Positions 27,046 through 36,357 of a stretch of DNA of 64,000 bases are shown piece by piece (position 1 is the first letter of the stretch; the number at the start of each line of letters is the position of its first letter). The stretch comes from Streptococcus merionis DSM 19192 (GTDB taxonomy: Bacteria; Bacillota; Bacilli; Lactobacillales; Streptococcaceae): contig NZ_KB904555.1 of the NCBI RefSeq assembly GCF_000380085.1, forward strand, positions 91,109 through 155,108. Direction: 5' to 3'. Made by a program: the position numbers and the translations under genes. The notes below the pieces were generated by a model, which had not been told where the DNA came from, searched no databases, and saw only the letters and a list, made by a program, of their open reading frames with translations.

Positions 27046-27085
27046 AAAAAAGAGCCTAAAGCAAGTGCTTTAGGCTGATATTTTT
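27046..27085. terminator. Bidirectional terminator
   Basis: AGCCTAAAGC (27053-27062) and GCTTTAGGCT (27067-27076) form a perfect stem with an AAGT loop and T-runs on both sides. It isolates the ribosomal operon from the PTS gene. Confidence 0.85.
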
Positions 27086-27235
27086 TAATTTGTAACTTCC
27101 CAGAGTAAGTTCCGTTCGTAGAGTGCTGTCACTTTTATCAATAAAATTGAAAAAATGACTTGTGTTTGGCTTGACTTTGTCCTCACTCCCTCATTTCGTG
27201 GTTGTTCTGAGTTTATGATAAGCCAAGTTTTTTAT

Positions 27236-27259
27236 TTGTGCTAGAATGAACTAGCACAA
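27236..27259. repeat. Perfect inverted repeat downstream of the PTS gene
   Basis: TTGTGCTAG and CTAGCACAA separated by AATGAA. No T-run follows it on the minus strand, so termination is uncertain. Confidence 0.5.
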
Positions 27260-27277
27260 CGGGTTAGAATTATATTT

Positions 27278-28636
27278 TCATATATTATAATCTCCAACAG
27301 TGCGATCCGCCATTTTCACAAACGGGACATAGACTAATGTACAAATCACTAAGCAGACAATTGAAAGTACTATAGATTTCCAATCAAATGCTGTTGCAAA
27401 GAAACCATATAAAATTGGTGGCATAACCCATGTGACATTTTGTGTAACAGGTGTGACTAAACCGAGAACTGTGGCTAAATAAGCCACCGATGCCATCAAA
27501 CATGGACCAATAATATACGGAATGAATAGAAGTGGATTTAATACTACCGGCAGACCATAATTGACTGGCTCACCGATATTGAATAGTACAGGAGCCATCC
27601 CCAATTTCGCAACTTCTCGATAATGTTTATTTTGCGATTGCCATAGAATCGCTAATAACAGCGCTAAACCATCAAACCAGACAAAAGCACCGAAAGAACC
27701 GCTATTCCATAAATAAGGAATTGCCTCACCTGCTTGATAAGCCTCTAAGTTCGCAAGCATTGCAACACCAAATACTCCCTCCATAACTGGTGCAAGTATA
27801 TTTCCTCCATGTAACCCAAAGAACCAAAAGAGTTTATTCAAAAATACGATAAGAACTACGGCAAAGAAACTTTGCGACAAGGAAAGCAATGGGGTTTGTA
27901 AAACCTTATAGACCCAATCAATAAAGAGTTCTCCAGTAAGAATGTCAAAGACATAGGTTAGAATACCTACCGAATACATTGCTAAAAAGCCTGGAATAAT
28001 GGACATAAATGGTTTGACAATCGCTGGCGGCACTGAATCCGGCAGCTTGATTACCCAATTTCGCTTCATTGTTTTACAAAAAATAATTGATGCTAAAAAA
28101 CCAATTAAAATAGCCGTAAAATATCCTCGAGCATTAATGGAACTTCCTGAAAGTACATTATTTATCGTTAGAGTAACCTGATCGCCTGAAACAACTGCAT
28201 TTGAAACGCCATCAAATAACTCTTTAAGATTTTGACTATTTTCAAACTTAATGACCTGAATTGCCTTGTTACCAATAGAAATAACAAAAGAAGCCAAAGC
28301 TACTAAACCAGACGATGTAGTATCTACTTTATATAGTTTAGCGACATTAACACCTAAACTATATATAAATAGCAACGACACAATTGGAATACTACCTTGA
28401 AAAATTAAACCATTAATATCAACTAACCATTGAAAAGCATTTGTAATACTGGTAAAACCAAATTGAGCAGGTAAATCTACCAGAAATGCATTGATTAATA
28501 AAGCAATAGATCCTGTCATAATAACTGGCATCGTTGCTATAAAAGAATCTCTGAGTGCGACTAAAAAGCGTTGATTACCAATTTTTGCTGCGATAGGAGT
28601 TAATCTCTCCTGAAGTTTATCTAAGTTGATGGACAT
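27278..28636 (-). CDS. PTS system EIIC, lactose/cellobiose family
   Basis: 452 residues, ten-helix EIIC with the family's GGNILAPVMEG and NIGEPVNYGLPVVLNP motifs (Glu of the substrate site). It would move and, with separate IIA and IIB, phosphorylate a beta-glucoside or disaccharide. No EIIA, EIIB, hydrolase or regulator is adjacent, so it must use partners encoded elsewhere. ATG 28636 has a GGAGAAG SD. Confidence 0.88.
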   Translation of the reverse strand: MSINLDKLQERLTPIAAKIGNQRFLVALRDSFIATMPVIMTGSIALLINAFLVDLPAQFGFTSITNAFQWLVDINGLIFQGSIPIVSLLFIYSLGVNVAKLYKVDTTSSGLVALASFVISIGNKAIQVIKFENSQNLKELFDGVSNAVVSGDQVTLTINNVLSGSSINARGYFTAILIGFLASIIFCKTMKRNWVIKLPDSVPPAIVKPFMSIIPGFLAMYSVGILTYVFDILTGELFIDWVYKVLQTPLLSLSQSFFAVVLIVFLNKLFWFFGLHGGNILAPVMEGVFGVAMLANLEAYQAGEAIPYLWNSGSFGAFVWFDGLALLLAILWQSQNKHYREVAKLGMAPVLFNIGEPVNYGLPVVLNPLLFIPYIIGPCLMASVAYLATVLGLVTPVTQNVTWVMPPILYGFFATAFDWKSIVLSIVCLVICTLVYVPFVKMADRTVGDYNI

Positions 28637-28702
28637 TTTGCTTCTCCAATCTTTTAATCGTTTTCCATACTATAAACGAACCTTAACTCATTAAATGGAG
28701 TC

Positions 28703-28747
28703 TTATTCCAAATCCGACAAAAATTTAATAGCTATATACTGATCCAT
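28703..28747 (-). CDS. Candidate 14-codon leader peptide of the PTS gene
   Basis: MDQYIAIKFLSDLE, preceded by a perfect AAAGGAGG. It lies in the leader of the PTS mRNA, 66 bases before the EIIC gene. It could be a regulatory leader peptide or the stub of a deleted gene. Confidence 0.35.
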   Translation of the reverse strand: MDQYIAIKFLSDLE

Positions 28748-28792
28748 TATTTAACTCCTCCTTTTTATTATTTTAAATAAACATAAAAACAA

Positions 28793-28838
28793 AAACCGTC
28801 TATTTTTAGTTATATTTTATAATAAAAATAGACGGTTT
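28793..28838 (-). promoter_or_regulatory. PTS promoter enclosed by a 16-base palindrome
   Basis: AAACCGTCTATTTTTA and TAAAAATAGACGGTTT are perfect inverted copies 14 bases apart. A minus-strand promoter (TTGACA, then TATAAA) overlaps them, so the palindrome is probably a repressor operator. Confidence 0.6.
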
Positions 28839-29179
28839 GTCAAGTACCTTTTTAATAAAATAAATTCCGTTGTTATACTTTTTTAGCTCCTCTAATATCT
28901 GTTACTCATAAATCTATAGAAAATGATTACTGCTCATCACTTTTCTTTATCTGCACTAGTCTATCTTTTCCCATTTATCAAACAAAGAGCATTGTAAGCG
29001 GTAAGTCGTCATCTTTGATGAAGTTGACACCCCAGTCAGAACGACTAGGGGTCTCACAGCTGAAATCAAAGAAAAACCAAACGTCTACGGTCGTCTTAAC
29101 CAGATGAGTCCAATTGTAGCCCATATTCGGCTTCATGGGTAAACATTCTATAACGGAGTCATGTCTGTACACTGATATA
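28839..29179. other. Intergenic region with a possible coding relic
   Basis: At about 29017-29151 the plus strand is open (IFDEVDTPVRTTRGLTAEIK onward) without start codon or SD. I do not recognise it. Nothing else is seen. Confidence 0.35.
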
Positions 29180-29239
29180 CCCCATATAGTAGACAGTGAA
29201 AAAACAACATTCACTAGACACTATAAGGGGAATTTTCCT

Positions 29240-29545
29240 ATGTCCAAAAGCCATCCAAAATCAGTAAAAGAGAAGTTAGAAATCATTCGATTGTATCTTA
29301 CTCATGAATACTCTATCAGTCAGTTAGTAAAGTTATACCAAGTTTCTGAATCGACCATTAAACGATGGACAAACCGATATGAGAAAAATGGGATGACTGG
29401 TCTTAAAGCAAGCCAAACTTGGAAGAAATACTCCAAAGAAGTAAAGGAGCAGGCTGTTCAAGACTATCTTGATGAGGTTGGTTCACAGAGTGATATCTGT
29501 CAAAATACGCTATTTCGTCACCATCTGTTCTCCAAAAGTGGATAA
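29240..29545 (+). pseudogene. Truncated IS3-family transposase orfA
   Basis: The first 75 codons encode a transposase HTH (SISQLVKLYQVSESTIKRW). After about LDEVGSQSD the sequence diverges and stops, and the DDE orfB is absent. SD AAGGGG. Confidence 0.75.
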
Positions 29546-29549
29546 AATG

Positions 29550-29590
29550 AAGCAACCTGACTCCTTGGGAATTCAGGAATCAGGTTGCTT
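29550..29590. terminator. Hairpin at the end of comX / inside the IS relic
   Basis: AAGCAACCTGA and TCAGGTTGCTT pair with an inner TCCT/AGGA. It could terminate comX on the minus strand. Confidence 0.55.
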
Positions 29591-29648
29591 AGTATCTGTT
29601 GTCTACTTGACAGGGAGCCGTTCACACAGCTCCATTATCGACCGTGAC

Positions 29649-30119
29649 TTATTTAAAATCTTTCAGATAAATCTTCAAATCACGCAACATATCCTTGCGT
29701 CCTCGAAAGACCTCTCCTCCCATGAGACGGTCAAAATTGTCCTGCAAAGGCTCTGGCAAAGCCTGTCGATACTGCTCTAGCATGTCTCGCAAAATGACCC
29801 GATCAGCCGTAGCCATCTCACGAATGTAGAGCTTATGCGCCACTTCGCTCACTTCCTCATAGTTTTGCCGGTTGAGCTTGCGTTTATCACTCTCCTGCTT
29901 ACGAACCATGTCCAGCACATAATTCCGAAACTTGGTCTTGAAAAAGCGGAATAACTCTCCCTCATTGTTTTCAATCCCTGGGCAGGCGGTCAACAAGCGT
30001 GATAAGGTCAGCATCCCTTCCTGATCCCAGTCTTCTTGATCCCACAGCTGGATGTAGTACTCCTTGCGCGTTTTGTGCACGATGGGTGCCACCTTTTTGT
30101 AAATAGATTCAAATGTCAT
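29649..30119 (-). CDS. comX: Competence sigma factor ComX/SigX
   Basis: 156 residues. Resembles streptococcal ComX throughout: IVHKTRKEYYIQLWDQEDWDQEG near the N-terminus (sigma region 2-like), FKTKFRNYVLD in the middle and a C-terminal region 4-like segment. It directs RNA polymerase to late competence genes (cin-box promoters). Start ATG 30119 chosen for the SD AAAGGAG; a longer frame opens at 30137. A TACAAT -10 lies near 30165. No clear ComR box is visible. recA and cinA, typical ComX targets, are elsewhere in the window. Confidence 0.88.
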   Translation of the reverse strand: MTFESIYKKVAPIVHKTRKEYYIQLWDQEDWDQEGMLTLSRLLTACPGIENNEGELFRFFKTKFRNYVLDMVRKQESDKRKLNRQNYEEVSEVAHKLYIREMATADRVILRDMLEQYRQALPEPLQDNFDRLMGGEVFRGRKDMLRDLKIYLKDFK

Positions 30120-30234
30120 CACTATCTCCTTTAGCATTCTTTTGTTAAGATAGGAGCATTGTAACCTATTTTTAGCGCCCTGTGGTCAGGATTTCATAAA
30201 CGGTCGCCTTTCACTCACCAATGGTCAAAATGAA

Positions 30235-30263
30235 AAATCCCGAGAGAGTTACTCACGAGATTT
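30235..30263 (-). terminator. Terminator of the DUF1292-ruvX-ireB operon
   Basis: AAATCTCG...CGGGATTT stem with TTTTTCATTTTG following on the minus strand. Confidence 0.65.
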
Positions 30264-30271
30264 AAGCGATA

Positions 30272-30580
30272 TTATTCTTCGTCCAAGAAGCTGTTGAAGA
30301 CTTCTTCAATCATGTCCCATTCAGCGGTCGCATCTTCTGGAATCGGCTGAAGGTCACCTTCTGTGCCGTCTTCGTTTTCAGTGAATGAGTAAGCTTGGAT
30401 TTCCACTTCACCGTCTTCGTCTTCTTCAGCAGATGCTGGAATCAAAAGCACATAGTTCTTACCAAACTCTTCTTGGCCATCAATGGTCAAAAGAATCTCA
30501 AAGAGCGTTTCATTGCCATTCTCATCAACAAGGGTAATCAATTCGCGTTCTTCATGGTTATGGTCGTGGTTGTGTGACAT
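30272..30580 (-). CDS. DUF1292 family protein (YrzB-like)
   Basis: 102 residues, very acidic, with a His-rich start ([10 protein letters not shown]) and the DUF1292 pattern LVDENGNE...YVLLIPA. Conserved partner of ruvX and ireB in Firmicutes. Biochemical role not established. The His-rich stretch may bind metal, an inference. Confidence 0.88.
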   Translation of the reverse strand: MSHNHDHNHEERELITLVDENGNETLFEILLTIDGQEEFGKNYVLLIPASAEEDEDGEVEIQAYSFTENEDGTEGDLQPIPEDATAEWDMIEEVFNSFLDEE

Positions 30581-30638
30581 ACTGTCTCCTTTTGTTCAAA
30601 TCATTTCGTTTGAGAGTAAGCTCAAATCTAAGTAGTTG

Positions 30639-31058
30639 TTAAAAATGGCGGTCCAGATAGTTTTGCAAAATCAGCTGTGCTGCTAATTTGTCAATAACCT
30701 TCTTGCGCTTGCCTCGGCTCAAGTCTGCCTGCTCCACCAACATGCGCTCTGCTGCCACAGTGGTCAATCGTTCATCCTGATATTCCACAGGTAAATCAAA
30801 GTGGTCAATGACCAGCTGGCCATAGGCCCGCGATGCTTCCACGCGAGGACCTTCTGAGTTGTTCATATTTTTTGGTAGACCGATAATCAATTTGCTGACT
30901 TGGTACTGTTTGATTAGCTCTGCCAATCGCTCCAAGCCAAACTCGCCCTTGACTTCATCAATTGGAATAATCTCCAGCCCTTGAGCGGTGAAGCCTAGTG
31001 GATCTGATACAGCCACGCCGACTGTTTTCGAGCCGACATCTAATCCCATTATTCTCAT
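30639..31058 (-). CDS. ruvX: Holliday junction resolvase-like YqgF/RuvX
   Basis: 139 residues, RNase H-like fold with [17 protein letters not shown], the Glu-containing EYQDERLTT and a terminal acidic site D-K-L-AA. Needed for 16S rRNA 5' processing and implicated in recombination. ATG 31058 overlaps the ireB stop (TAATG). Confidence 0.93.
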   Translation of the reverse strand: MRIMGLDVGSKTVGVAVSDPLGFTAQGLEIIPIDEVKGEFGLERLAELIKQYQVSKLIIGLPKNMNNSEGPRVEASRAYGQLVIDHFDLPVEYQDERLTTVAAERMLVEQADLSRGKRKKVIDKLAAQLILQNYLDRHF

Positions 31059-31324
31059 TAAATATCAATCCCATGGCCGTTCAGATAGAAACGAACAAGC
31101 TCTTCGACAATCTCATCTCGCTCATACTTACGGATCTGGTTACGCGCGTCATTATAACGGGGAACATAAGCAGGATCACCACTGAGAACGTAACCGACGA
31201 TTTGGTTGATGGGATTGTAACCTTTTTCAGCCAAAGAATTGTAAACATTAGTCAATGTTTCACTGATTTCTTTTTTGTTTGTGTCGTCCAATTTGAAACG
31301 AACTGTTTCGTCTGTGAATCCCAT
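31058..31324 (-). CDS. ireB: IreB family regulatory phosphoprotein (DUF965)
   Basis: 88 residues from ATG 31324 (AAGGTG SD), matching the family length; an upstream ATG adds seven residues. Contains the phosphorylatable Thr residues near the N-terminus and the [17 protein letters not shown] motif. In Enterococcus, IreB is the substrate of the Ser/Thr kinase IreK in cephalosporin tolerance. Confidence 0.92.
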   Translation of the reverse strand: MGFTDETVRFKLDDTNKKEISETLTNVYNSLAEKGYNPINQIVGYVLSGDPAYVPRYNDARNQIRKYERDEIVEELVRFYLNGHGIDI

Positions 31325-31398
31325 AATGACACCTTCTTTCTTCATTAATCTCTAGCCTTTATTGTAACTGATTTTCAGTCTTTTCACAACTATTTGCC

Positions 31399-31983
31399 CT
31401 AGTGTTTTTGCAGATATGGCAAATCATTTTGATCTGCTTCATTTGATTGAGGTGTAACAGGTTGAGCGCCATAAGTTTCCAAGCGCTTGAGGTATTTCTC
31501 TGCGGTAAGGGTTTTAATATCCTCTAAACCAGAGCCTTTGAACATTTCCGATTGGGCTAACGCTGCTGTATCAAGATTAGGAACATCCAGGGTAAAGAGA
31601 AGATACATATTGTTTTGTTCATCAAACTGAAGCTCATACTCAAGCCCTGTGACAGCCTCCAAAGCTCGGTAAGCCTCATCCGAACTTATGGACTCCTGTA
31701 TGATACGCTTGGTCTCTTCAATCCCTACTTCGTCAATTGCTTTTGTGATTTCTTCAGTCGCTGGAAGGCTGTTTTTTAACACCAACTTTTGAATCACATC
31801 ACCTTGATAAACAACCGTCTGTTGCTGCTTTTGCCCGTTAGCCATTTCGATGTCAAATACCTGAGTCTTAACAACGGCCTCCGCACTGGTTGAGGTTTCA
31901 GTTGAGGTGCTCTTCTCTTTTGGGGAGCAGCCTATCAAGCAAACCATTACCAAAAGCGGCAATGCCCATCCTATTTTTTTCAT
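31399..31983 (-). CDS. YehR-like lipoprotein (DUF1307)
   Basis: 194 residues from ATG 31983 (GGAGAATGGG SD). Signal peptide with lipobox CLIGC, a Ser/Thr-rich linker, and the DUF1307 domain with QTVVYQGDVI and YRALEAVTGLEY. Attached to the outer face of the membrane. Function unknown. Confidence 0.82.
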   Translation of the reverse strand: MKKIGWALPLLVMVCLIGCSPKEKSTSTETSTSAEAVVKTQVFDIEMANGQKQQQTVVYQGDVIQKLVLKNSLPATEEITKAIDEVGIEETKRIIQESISSDEAYRALEAVTGLEYELQFDEQNNMYLLFTLDVPNLDTAALAQSEMFKGSGLEDIKTLTAEKYLKRLETYGAQPVTPQSNEADQNDLPYLQKH

Positions 31984-32302
31984 CCCATTCTCCTTGTCGT
32001 TTACAGTTAGTATACCATTTTTAACCTCATCTTTCAAGGTGATATTGGCTTGGAACAGTTAAAACCACCCGTTTTCAAGGGTGGCCTGTACACTAGCTGT
32101 GAGCCATTAGTCTCTAGAACGTCTAAAATGCCCGCTGAGTTTTACAACTTGACTAACACTATCACAGCGAACTTTTATCGCATTCTGAAATTCCATCCGA
32201 AAAAGAATCTTCCTATTCTTTTGAAAATCAGAATTTCTCGTTTTTTTGTTGCTCAAATAGTATTTTATCTGATTTACTGTCTGAAAAAAGCTGCTCAATC
32301 CA
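31984..32302. other. Intergenic region with a hairpin
   Basis: CCACCC/GGGTGG (about 32065-32085) forms a hairpin with an eight-base loop. AT-rich sequence follows; no gene is seen. Confidence 0.4.
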
Positions 32303-32587
32303 TCACCGATCCATCAAGTGTGTCCTTTGCTCGCCAGTCATATCTTTAGAGTTAACGTATTTTTTCAATTCATCTTCGAGAAAAGAAAATGCGCATGCCA
32401 ATAGGATAAATAGGATGGGATAAGCAACTAAGTGTAATCCGTAGAGTAAGCCAATTGGAAAGCCAAGCAGCACAGTGATAATCAATGGTAAAATCGATGA
32501 AGAATAAAACCATTGATAAAGCCAAAGCAAGTAATTTCATACTTGGCTTAACAAGGCTATCCATTGCGAGAGATTCTTCGTTGTCAT
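32303..32587 (-). pseudogene. Small membrane protein gene broken by an in-frame TGA
   Basis: ATG 32587 has an SD (GAAGAAGGTG) and codes MTTKNLSQWIALLSQV, then TGA (32537-32539). The same frame continues without further stops for 77 codons with two membrane helices (PLIITVLLGFPIGLLYGL; YPILFILLACAF) and a charged tail. A single Trp or Arg to stop mutation fits. No family is recognised. Confidence 0.6.
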
Positions 32588-32747
32588 CGCTATCACCTTC
32601 TTCCAATTACTATTATAGATCTAAATTATGTTGAAGCCAAATTTAACATTATTTAGATCTGCCGAGATGTTTCTTGTTTGATTAAAAAAGGAAAGACCAG
32701 ACAAAAGCCCAGTCTCCAGCCTGATTGATTCGGTACAGGTTCTTATT

Positions 32748-33113
32748 TTATTTGATAATCACTTGAGATAAAAGGGTTTCAAATTTGGTTAAACTGATCT
32801 CTTTTTTCAGACTTATTTTGATGCGGCCTAGAAGCGTCCAAAGTTCAACCTCAGCGCCTGTATCCATAAAAACCCCACCACGATCGGAAGACCACATCTG
32901 CACCGAGCTATATGGAAGCACATAGGTCTCCACCTTTTTGGGTGCCAGCGCTGGGCTATCTCGAACAATCAAACGCTTATCCGTAAAGATAGCCATATCT
33001 TTCAGTGTCTTAAAGGTGGCAATGATTTCCTCATCTGGCAAGAGTAACTTAACAGCATCTTCAGATGCGTAAGTTTCTTTGGTCAAGGTCCATGCAAGGG
33101 CTATTTCTGTCAT
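32748..33113 (-). CDS. Bacterial PH-domain protein
   Basis: 121 residues with the pattern LLLPDEEIIATFKTLKDMAIFTDKRLIV, typical of bPH (YvbH/DUF1696-like) domains, followed by beta strands and a C-terminal helix. Cytoplasmic. Such domains mediate assembly or lipid/protein contact. Isolated gene. Confidence 0.8.
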   Translation of the reverse strand: MTEIALAWTLTKETYASEDAVKLLLPDEEIIATFKTLKDMAIFTDKRLIVRDSPALAPKKVETYVLPYSSVQMWSSDRGGVFMDTGAEVELWTLLGRIKISLKKEISLTKFETLLSQVIIK

Positions 33114-33475
33114 GATATTCTCCAGTATTTTCTTTTCATTATATCAAAAATTACCACTTTTGGGTATCGTTTCAAAGTTTGAATCACGTCAAACGCAGGA
33201 CGAAAGTCAAGTATTGAAAACACCTACTGTGTCTCTTGTCACTTTTGTGAAAAATGTGGCGAGATTGTTTTTGTCTCAGAAATCAGGAAGATGTCAGTCT
33301 TGTCATCTCCCTGTCATGACGGCGATTTTACAGTATCTTCCATGGTCAATTCTCTTTGCTCTATTTCCTACATTTACTATATCAATCTATGACTTTAGTC
33401 ACTTTTTCTGATGACCTTCTCGCCTAGGCGGAGGGGAGTTGATTTGGGATAATGAAGGCAGAAAGAGAGAATCCT
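33114..33475. other. Divergent intergenic region
   Basis: Contains the promoters for the PH-domain gene (minus) and the ABC/DesKR operon (plus). No further gene is seen in 360 bases. Confidence 0.5.
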
Positions 33476-33637
33476 ATGAAAATAAAAAGCATTCTGATTC
33501 TTATTTTAGGGATTAATATGCTGCTGTGGGGCTTTCAACCCAGCTTGACCATACCTGAACCAGTACGATGGATTTTAGCAACCGCTTGGTTTGTTCTCTG
33601 GCTACGTTATGGTTTATTGCCACGATTGGAGGAATGA
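33476..33637 (+). CDS. Small membrane protein at the head of the ABC-DesKR operon
   Basis: 53 residues from ATG 33476, two hydrophobic segments (IKSILILILGINMLLWGF; WILATAWFVLWL). An in-frame ATG at 33452 is possible. The next start is four bases past its stop, with the SD GGAGG in its last codons, so it is part of the operon. Probably a subunit or helper of the exporter. Confidence 0.65.
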   Translation: MKIKSILILILGINMLLWGFQPSLTIPEPVRWILATAWFVLWLRYGLLPRLEE

Positions 33638-33641
33638 AAAG

Positions 33642-34532
33642 ATGACTAAACCTGTAATTGTCGCTCAAAAGGTGAGCAAAACGATTAAAGGAAAACCGAT
33701 TTTGACTGATATTTCCTTTGAGATTTATGAGGGAGATTGTGTGGCCTTGATTGGCCCAAACGGTGCTGGTAAGACAACGCTGATGAGCTTGATTCTGGGT
33801 GATAAGTTAGCTAGCGAGGGGAAAATAGCTATCCAAGACTTGCCTGTTCGCCACCCAAGCCTGAGGTCTAAAATGGCTGTCCTATCCCAAGAAAATCGGG
33901 TTCCTGATAATCTCAAAGTACAAGAATTGCTAGATTTTTTCATATCAATCGCTAAAAATCCTTTGCCAGATGCGGTGATTGATGACTATTTGAGGTTCTC
34001 CACAGAGCAGAAAAAACAGTTGGCTGGCAAGCTCTCAGGAGGTCAAAAACGGCTACTCTCTTTTGTCCTGTGTCTGATTGGTCAGCCTGACATTCTCTTT
34101 TTGGATGAACCGACAGCTGGCATGGACACATCGACGCGTCAGCGTTTCTGGGAAATCATTGCCCAACTCAAACAAGCTAATAAAACCATCATCTACTCCA
34201 GCCATTATATCGAAGAGGTAGAGCATACGGCAGAGCGAATTTTGGTCTTGCATCAAGGAAGACTTTTGCAAGACACGACACCATTTGCCATGCGGCGTGA
34301 GGAAAATGAGCGCGAGGTGACTTTGTCTAAGGATTACCTAGATATCATCCAGAAATTACCAATGGTTGATGACTTGGTCATTAAGTCGGATGTCATTTCC
34401 TTTATGACCCAAGATATTGAGGGTGTTTGGGAGAAGTTGCAAGCAGAGGGCTGCAAGATTTCCGATATTGAGGTGCAAAATAAAACCTTGCTTCATACTC
34501 TATTTGATAAAACGCAGGAGGTTGACAAATGA
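33642..34532 (+). CDS. ABC exporter ATP-binding protein
   Basis: 296 residues. Walker A GPNGAGKTT, signature LSGGQKR, Walker B DILFLDEPT, H-loop SSHYIEE. DrrA/LnrL-like with a C-terminal extension. Start at ATG 33642 after GGAGGAATG. Overlaps the permease gene by four bases (ATGA). In Firmicutes, this ABC plus DesK/DesR arrangement (for example linearmycin resistance LnrJK-LnrLMN) exports membrane-active compounds. Confidence 0.88.
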   Translation: MTKPVIVAQKVSKTIKGKPILTDISFEIYEGDCVALIGPNGAGKTTLMSLILGDKLASEGKIAIQDLPVRHPSLRSKMAVLSQENRVPDNLKVQELLDFFISIAKNPLPDAVIDDYLRFSTEQKKQLAGKLSGGQKRLLSFVLCLIGQPDILFLDEPTAGMDTSTRQRFWEIIAQLKQANKTIIYSSHYIEEVEHTAERILVLHQGRLLQDTTPFAMRREENEREVTLSKDYLDIIQKLPMVDDLVIKSDVISFMTQDIEGVWEKLQAEGCKISDIEVQNKTLLHTLFDKTQEVDK

Positions 34533-35260
34533 AAGCATTGTTAAAAGTAGAATGGATTAAAATCTGGCGAGAATGGCCAACCTTTATCATGGCAATTGGC
34601 ATGCCAGTGGGCTTTTTCCTTTTTTATTCTGGCATGGATGTGTATGGCGATGCCAGTGCACAAAAAGCCTTTATCCAGTCCTACATGATCACCATGACAG
34701 CCTTCTCCATGTCCAGTTTTGGTTTTTTCACCTTTCCTTTTATGCTGGTCGAGGATAAAAGAGACAACTGGCTGACCTATATTGAGCACTCTAGCTTACC
34801 GATTTGGAAATACTATCTGTCCAAGGTTGCCCGTGTGCTTTTGAACTTTGTCTTTTCGATTACAGTGACTTTCCTGATCGGTGCATTCTTTCGAGATGTC
34901 ACTATGTCTGCTAGTCGCTGGGTTGGGTCTGCGATTTTGCTTTTGGTTGCCAGTCTTCTCTTTTTGGCCTTTGGCCTACTCATCGCGCAAATCAAATCCG
35001 CCCAGACCATGTCTATCGTGGCCAATATTGCCTTTCTGGGCTTGGCCATCATCGGTGGTTCTTGGATGCCTATCGAGACCTTTCCGAATTGGGTTCAGTC
35101 TATCTCCAAGTGGACACCACTCTATCATGTCAATCAGTTGGTTGTCCAATTTGCGCAAAATGGGGATATTCTCTGGAAATCATTTACCAGCGTCATGGCC
35201 TATGCTATAATGATAACAGGACTTGCCCTAGTCATTCAACGTAAAACCGAGGTAAACTAA
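34529..35260 (+). CDS. ABC-2 type permease
   Basis: 243 residues with six predicted helices and the ABC-2 signature GGSWMPIETFPNWVQSISKW near the C-terminus. Pairs with the ATPase upstream. The stop overlaps the kinase start (TAATG). Confidence 0.87.
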   Translation: MKALLKVEWIKIWREWPTFIMAIGMPVGFFLFYSGMDVYGDASAQKAFIQSYMITMTAFSMSSFGFFTFPFMLVEDKRDNWLTYIEHSSLPIWKYYLSKVARVLLNFVFSITVTFLIGAFFRDVTMSASRWVGSAILLLVASLLFLAFGLLIAQIKSAQTMSIVANIAFLGLAIIGGSWMPIETFPNWVQSISKWTPLYHVNQLVVQFAQNGDILWKSFTSVMAYAIMITGLALVIQRKTEVN

Positions 35261-36357
35261 TGTTTCGTTCCTTTAAAGAGACAGATCCGCTCTATTATGC
35301 GGGTCTGGTTTTTATGATTTTCCCTTTTGGAGGGATTGCTTGGTTTGGCTATCCCGTCTGGACCATTATTCCGTCAACGGCCTTTTCGCTTGCCTATCTG
35401 GCCATTATTCATATCAAAAATCGCTACCAAAAAACCATCGCCCTGCTTTGGTTTTACCTGCTAGGCTACATCGTCTGGATGTCCTGCTTTATTGAAGGCT
35501 CCATGATGTGGTTCTTCTTCTTTTTGACCAATCTGTTGGTTTGGCGATTTGGTGACAAAATCAAGAGTTATCGGTTTATTTCTTTTTTGCTAGGCATCTT
35601 CGTTGTCATTGTGATAGGCATGGTTCGCTCGACTTCCTTGTTTGCAAAAGTCTACTGCATCATTATCCCGATTTTTATATTGGTCATGCTTTTTACCCAG
35701 TATCAGAATCTTCAAGCAGAGGAGTTGCGCGAAGAACTTTACCAGCAAAACAAGACCATCAACCTCCTCGCTGCTGAAAATGAGCGCAACCGTATCGGTC
35801 GTGATTTGCATGATACTTTGGGACATACCTTTGCCATGATGACTCTGAAAACCGAACTAGCGCTCAAGCAGCTAGACAAGAACAACACACCAGCAGTGCA
35901 AAAAGAATTGGAAGACTTACGAACCATTAGCCAGACTTCCATGAAAGAAGTCCGCGAACTCATCAACAACCTCAAATACCGTACTGTTTCAGAAGAATTA
36001 ACCACTATTCAGGAGATGTTTACCCTGTCAAAAATTGACCTTGAGGTGGACAACCAGATTAAGACCGACCAACTAGCACCCGTCATGCACTCCACCATAA
36101 CCATGATTTTGCGGGAGTTAGCTACCAATATCATCAAACATGCTCAAGCTCGACACTGCCAGATTCGGATTGAGCAAGCAGACCAGCTCACCATTGAAGT
36201 GACCGACGATGGTGTCGGCTTTGACCAGCTCACAGGAGAAGAACTCCATTCCATCAAGGAGCGCTTGCAGTTTGTTAAGGGTCAGGTGGCGATCGTCTCA
36301 AAAGCTAATCCAACCACCATTCGTATCAGCCTAGATCAAGGAGATGTACCCTCATGA
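35260..36357 (+). CDS. DesK-type sensor histidine kinase
   Basis: 365 residues. Four to five membrane helices (about 13-145), a HisKA_3 dimerisation domain with phosphoacceptor His184 ([10 protein letters not shown]) and an HATPase domain with [12 protein letters not shown] and DDGVGF. Senses membrane state or a membrane-active compound, by family analogy. Overlaps the regulator gene by four bases. Confidence 0.92.
   Translation: MFRSFKETDPLYYAGLVFMIFPFGGIAWFGYPVWTIIPSTAFSLAYLAIIHIKNRYQKTIALLWFYLLGYIVWMSCFIEGSMMWFFFFLTNLLVWRFGDKIKSYRFISFLLGIFVVIVIGMVRSTSLFAKVYCIIIPIFILVMLFTQYQNLQAEELREELYQQNKTINLLAAENERNRIGRDLHDTLGHTFAMMTLKTELALKQLDKNNTPAVQKELEDLRTISQTSMKEVRELINNLKYRTVSEELTTIQEMFTLSKIDLEVDNQIKTDQLAPVMHSTITMILRELATNIIKHAQARHCQIRIEQADQLTIEVTDDGVGFDQLTGEELHSIKERLQFVKGQVAIVSKANPTTIRISLDQGDVPS

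Larger units (their letters stand above)
29180..29616 (+). mobile_element. Internally deleted IS3-family element
   Basis: About 437 bases between imperfect inverted repeats (CCCCATATAGTAGACA at 29180-29195; TGTCTACTTGACAGGGA at 29600-29616). It carries only the start of an orfA. Confidence 0.65.

Noticed and set aside
30120..30271. ComR box at the comX promoter
   Set aside because: A short CCTG...CAGG palindrome is present, but it does not match known ComR boxes well enough.
31984..32302. IS200/IS605 end suggested by the CCACCC hairpin
   Set aside because: No transposase or TnpB remnant accompanies it; a plain hairpin is enough to explain it.
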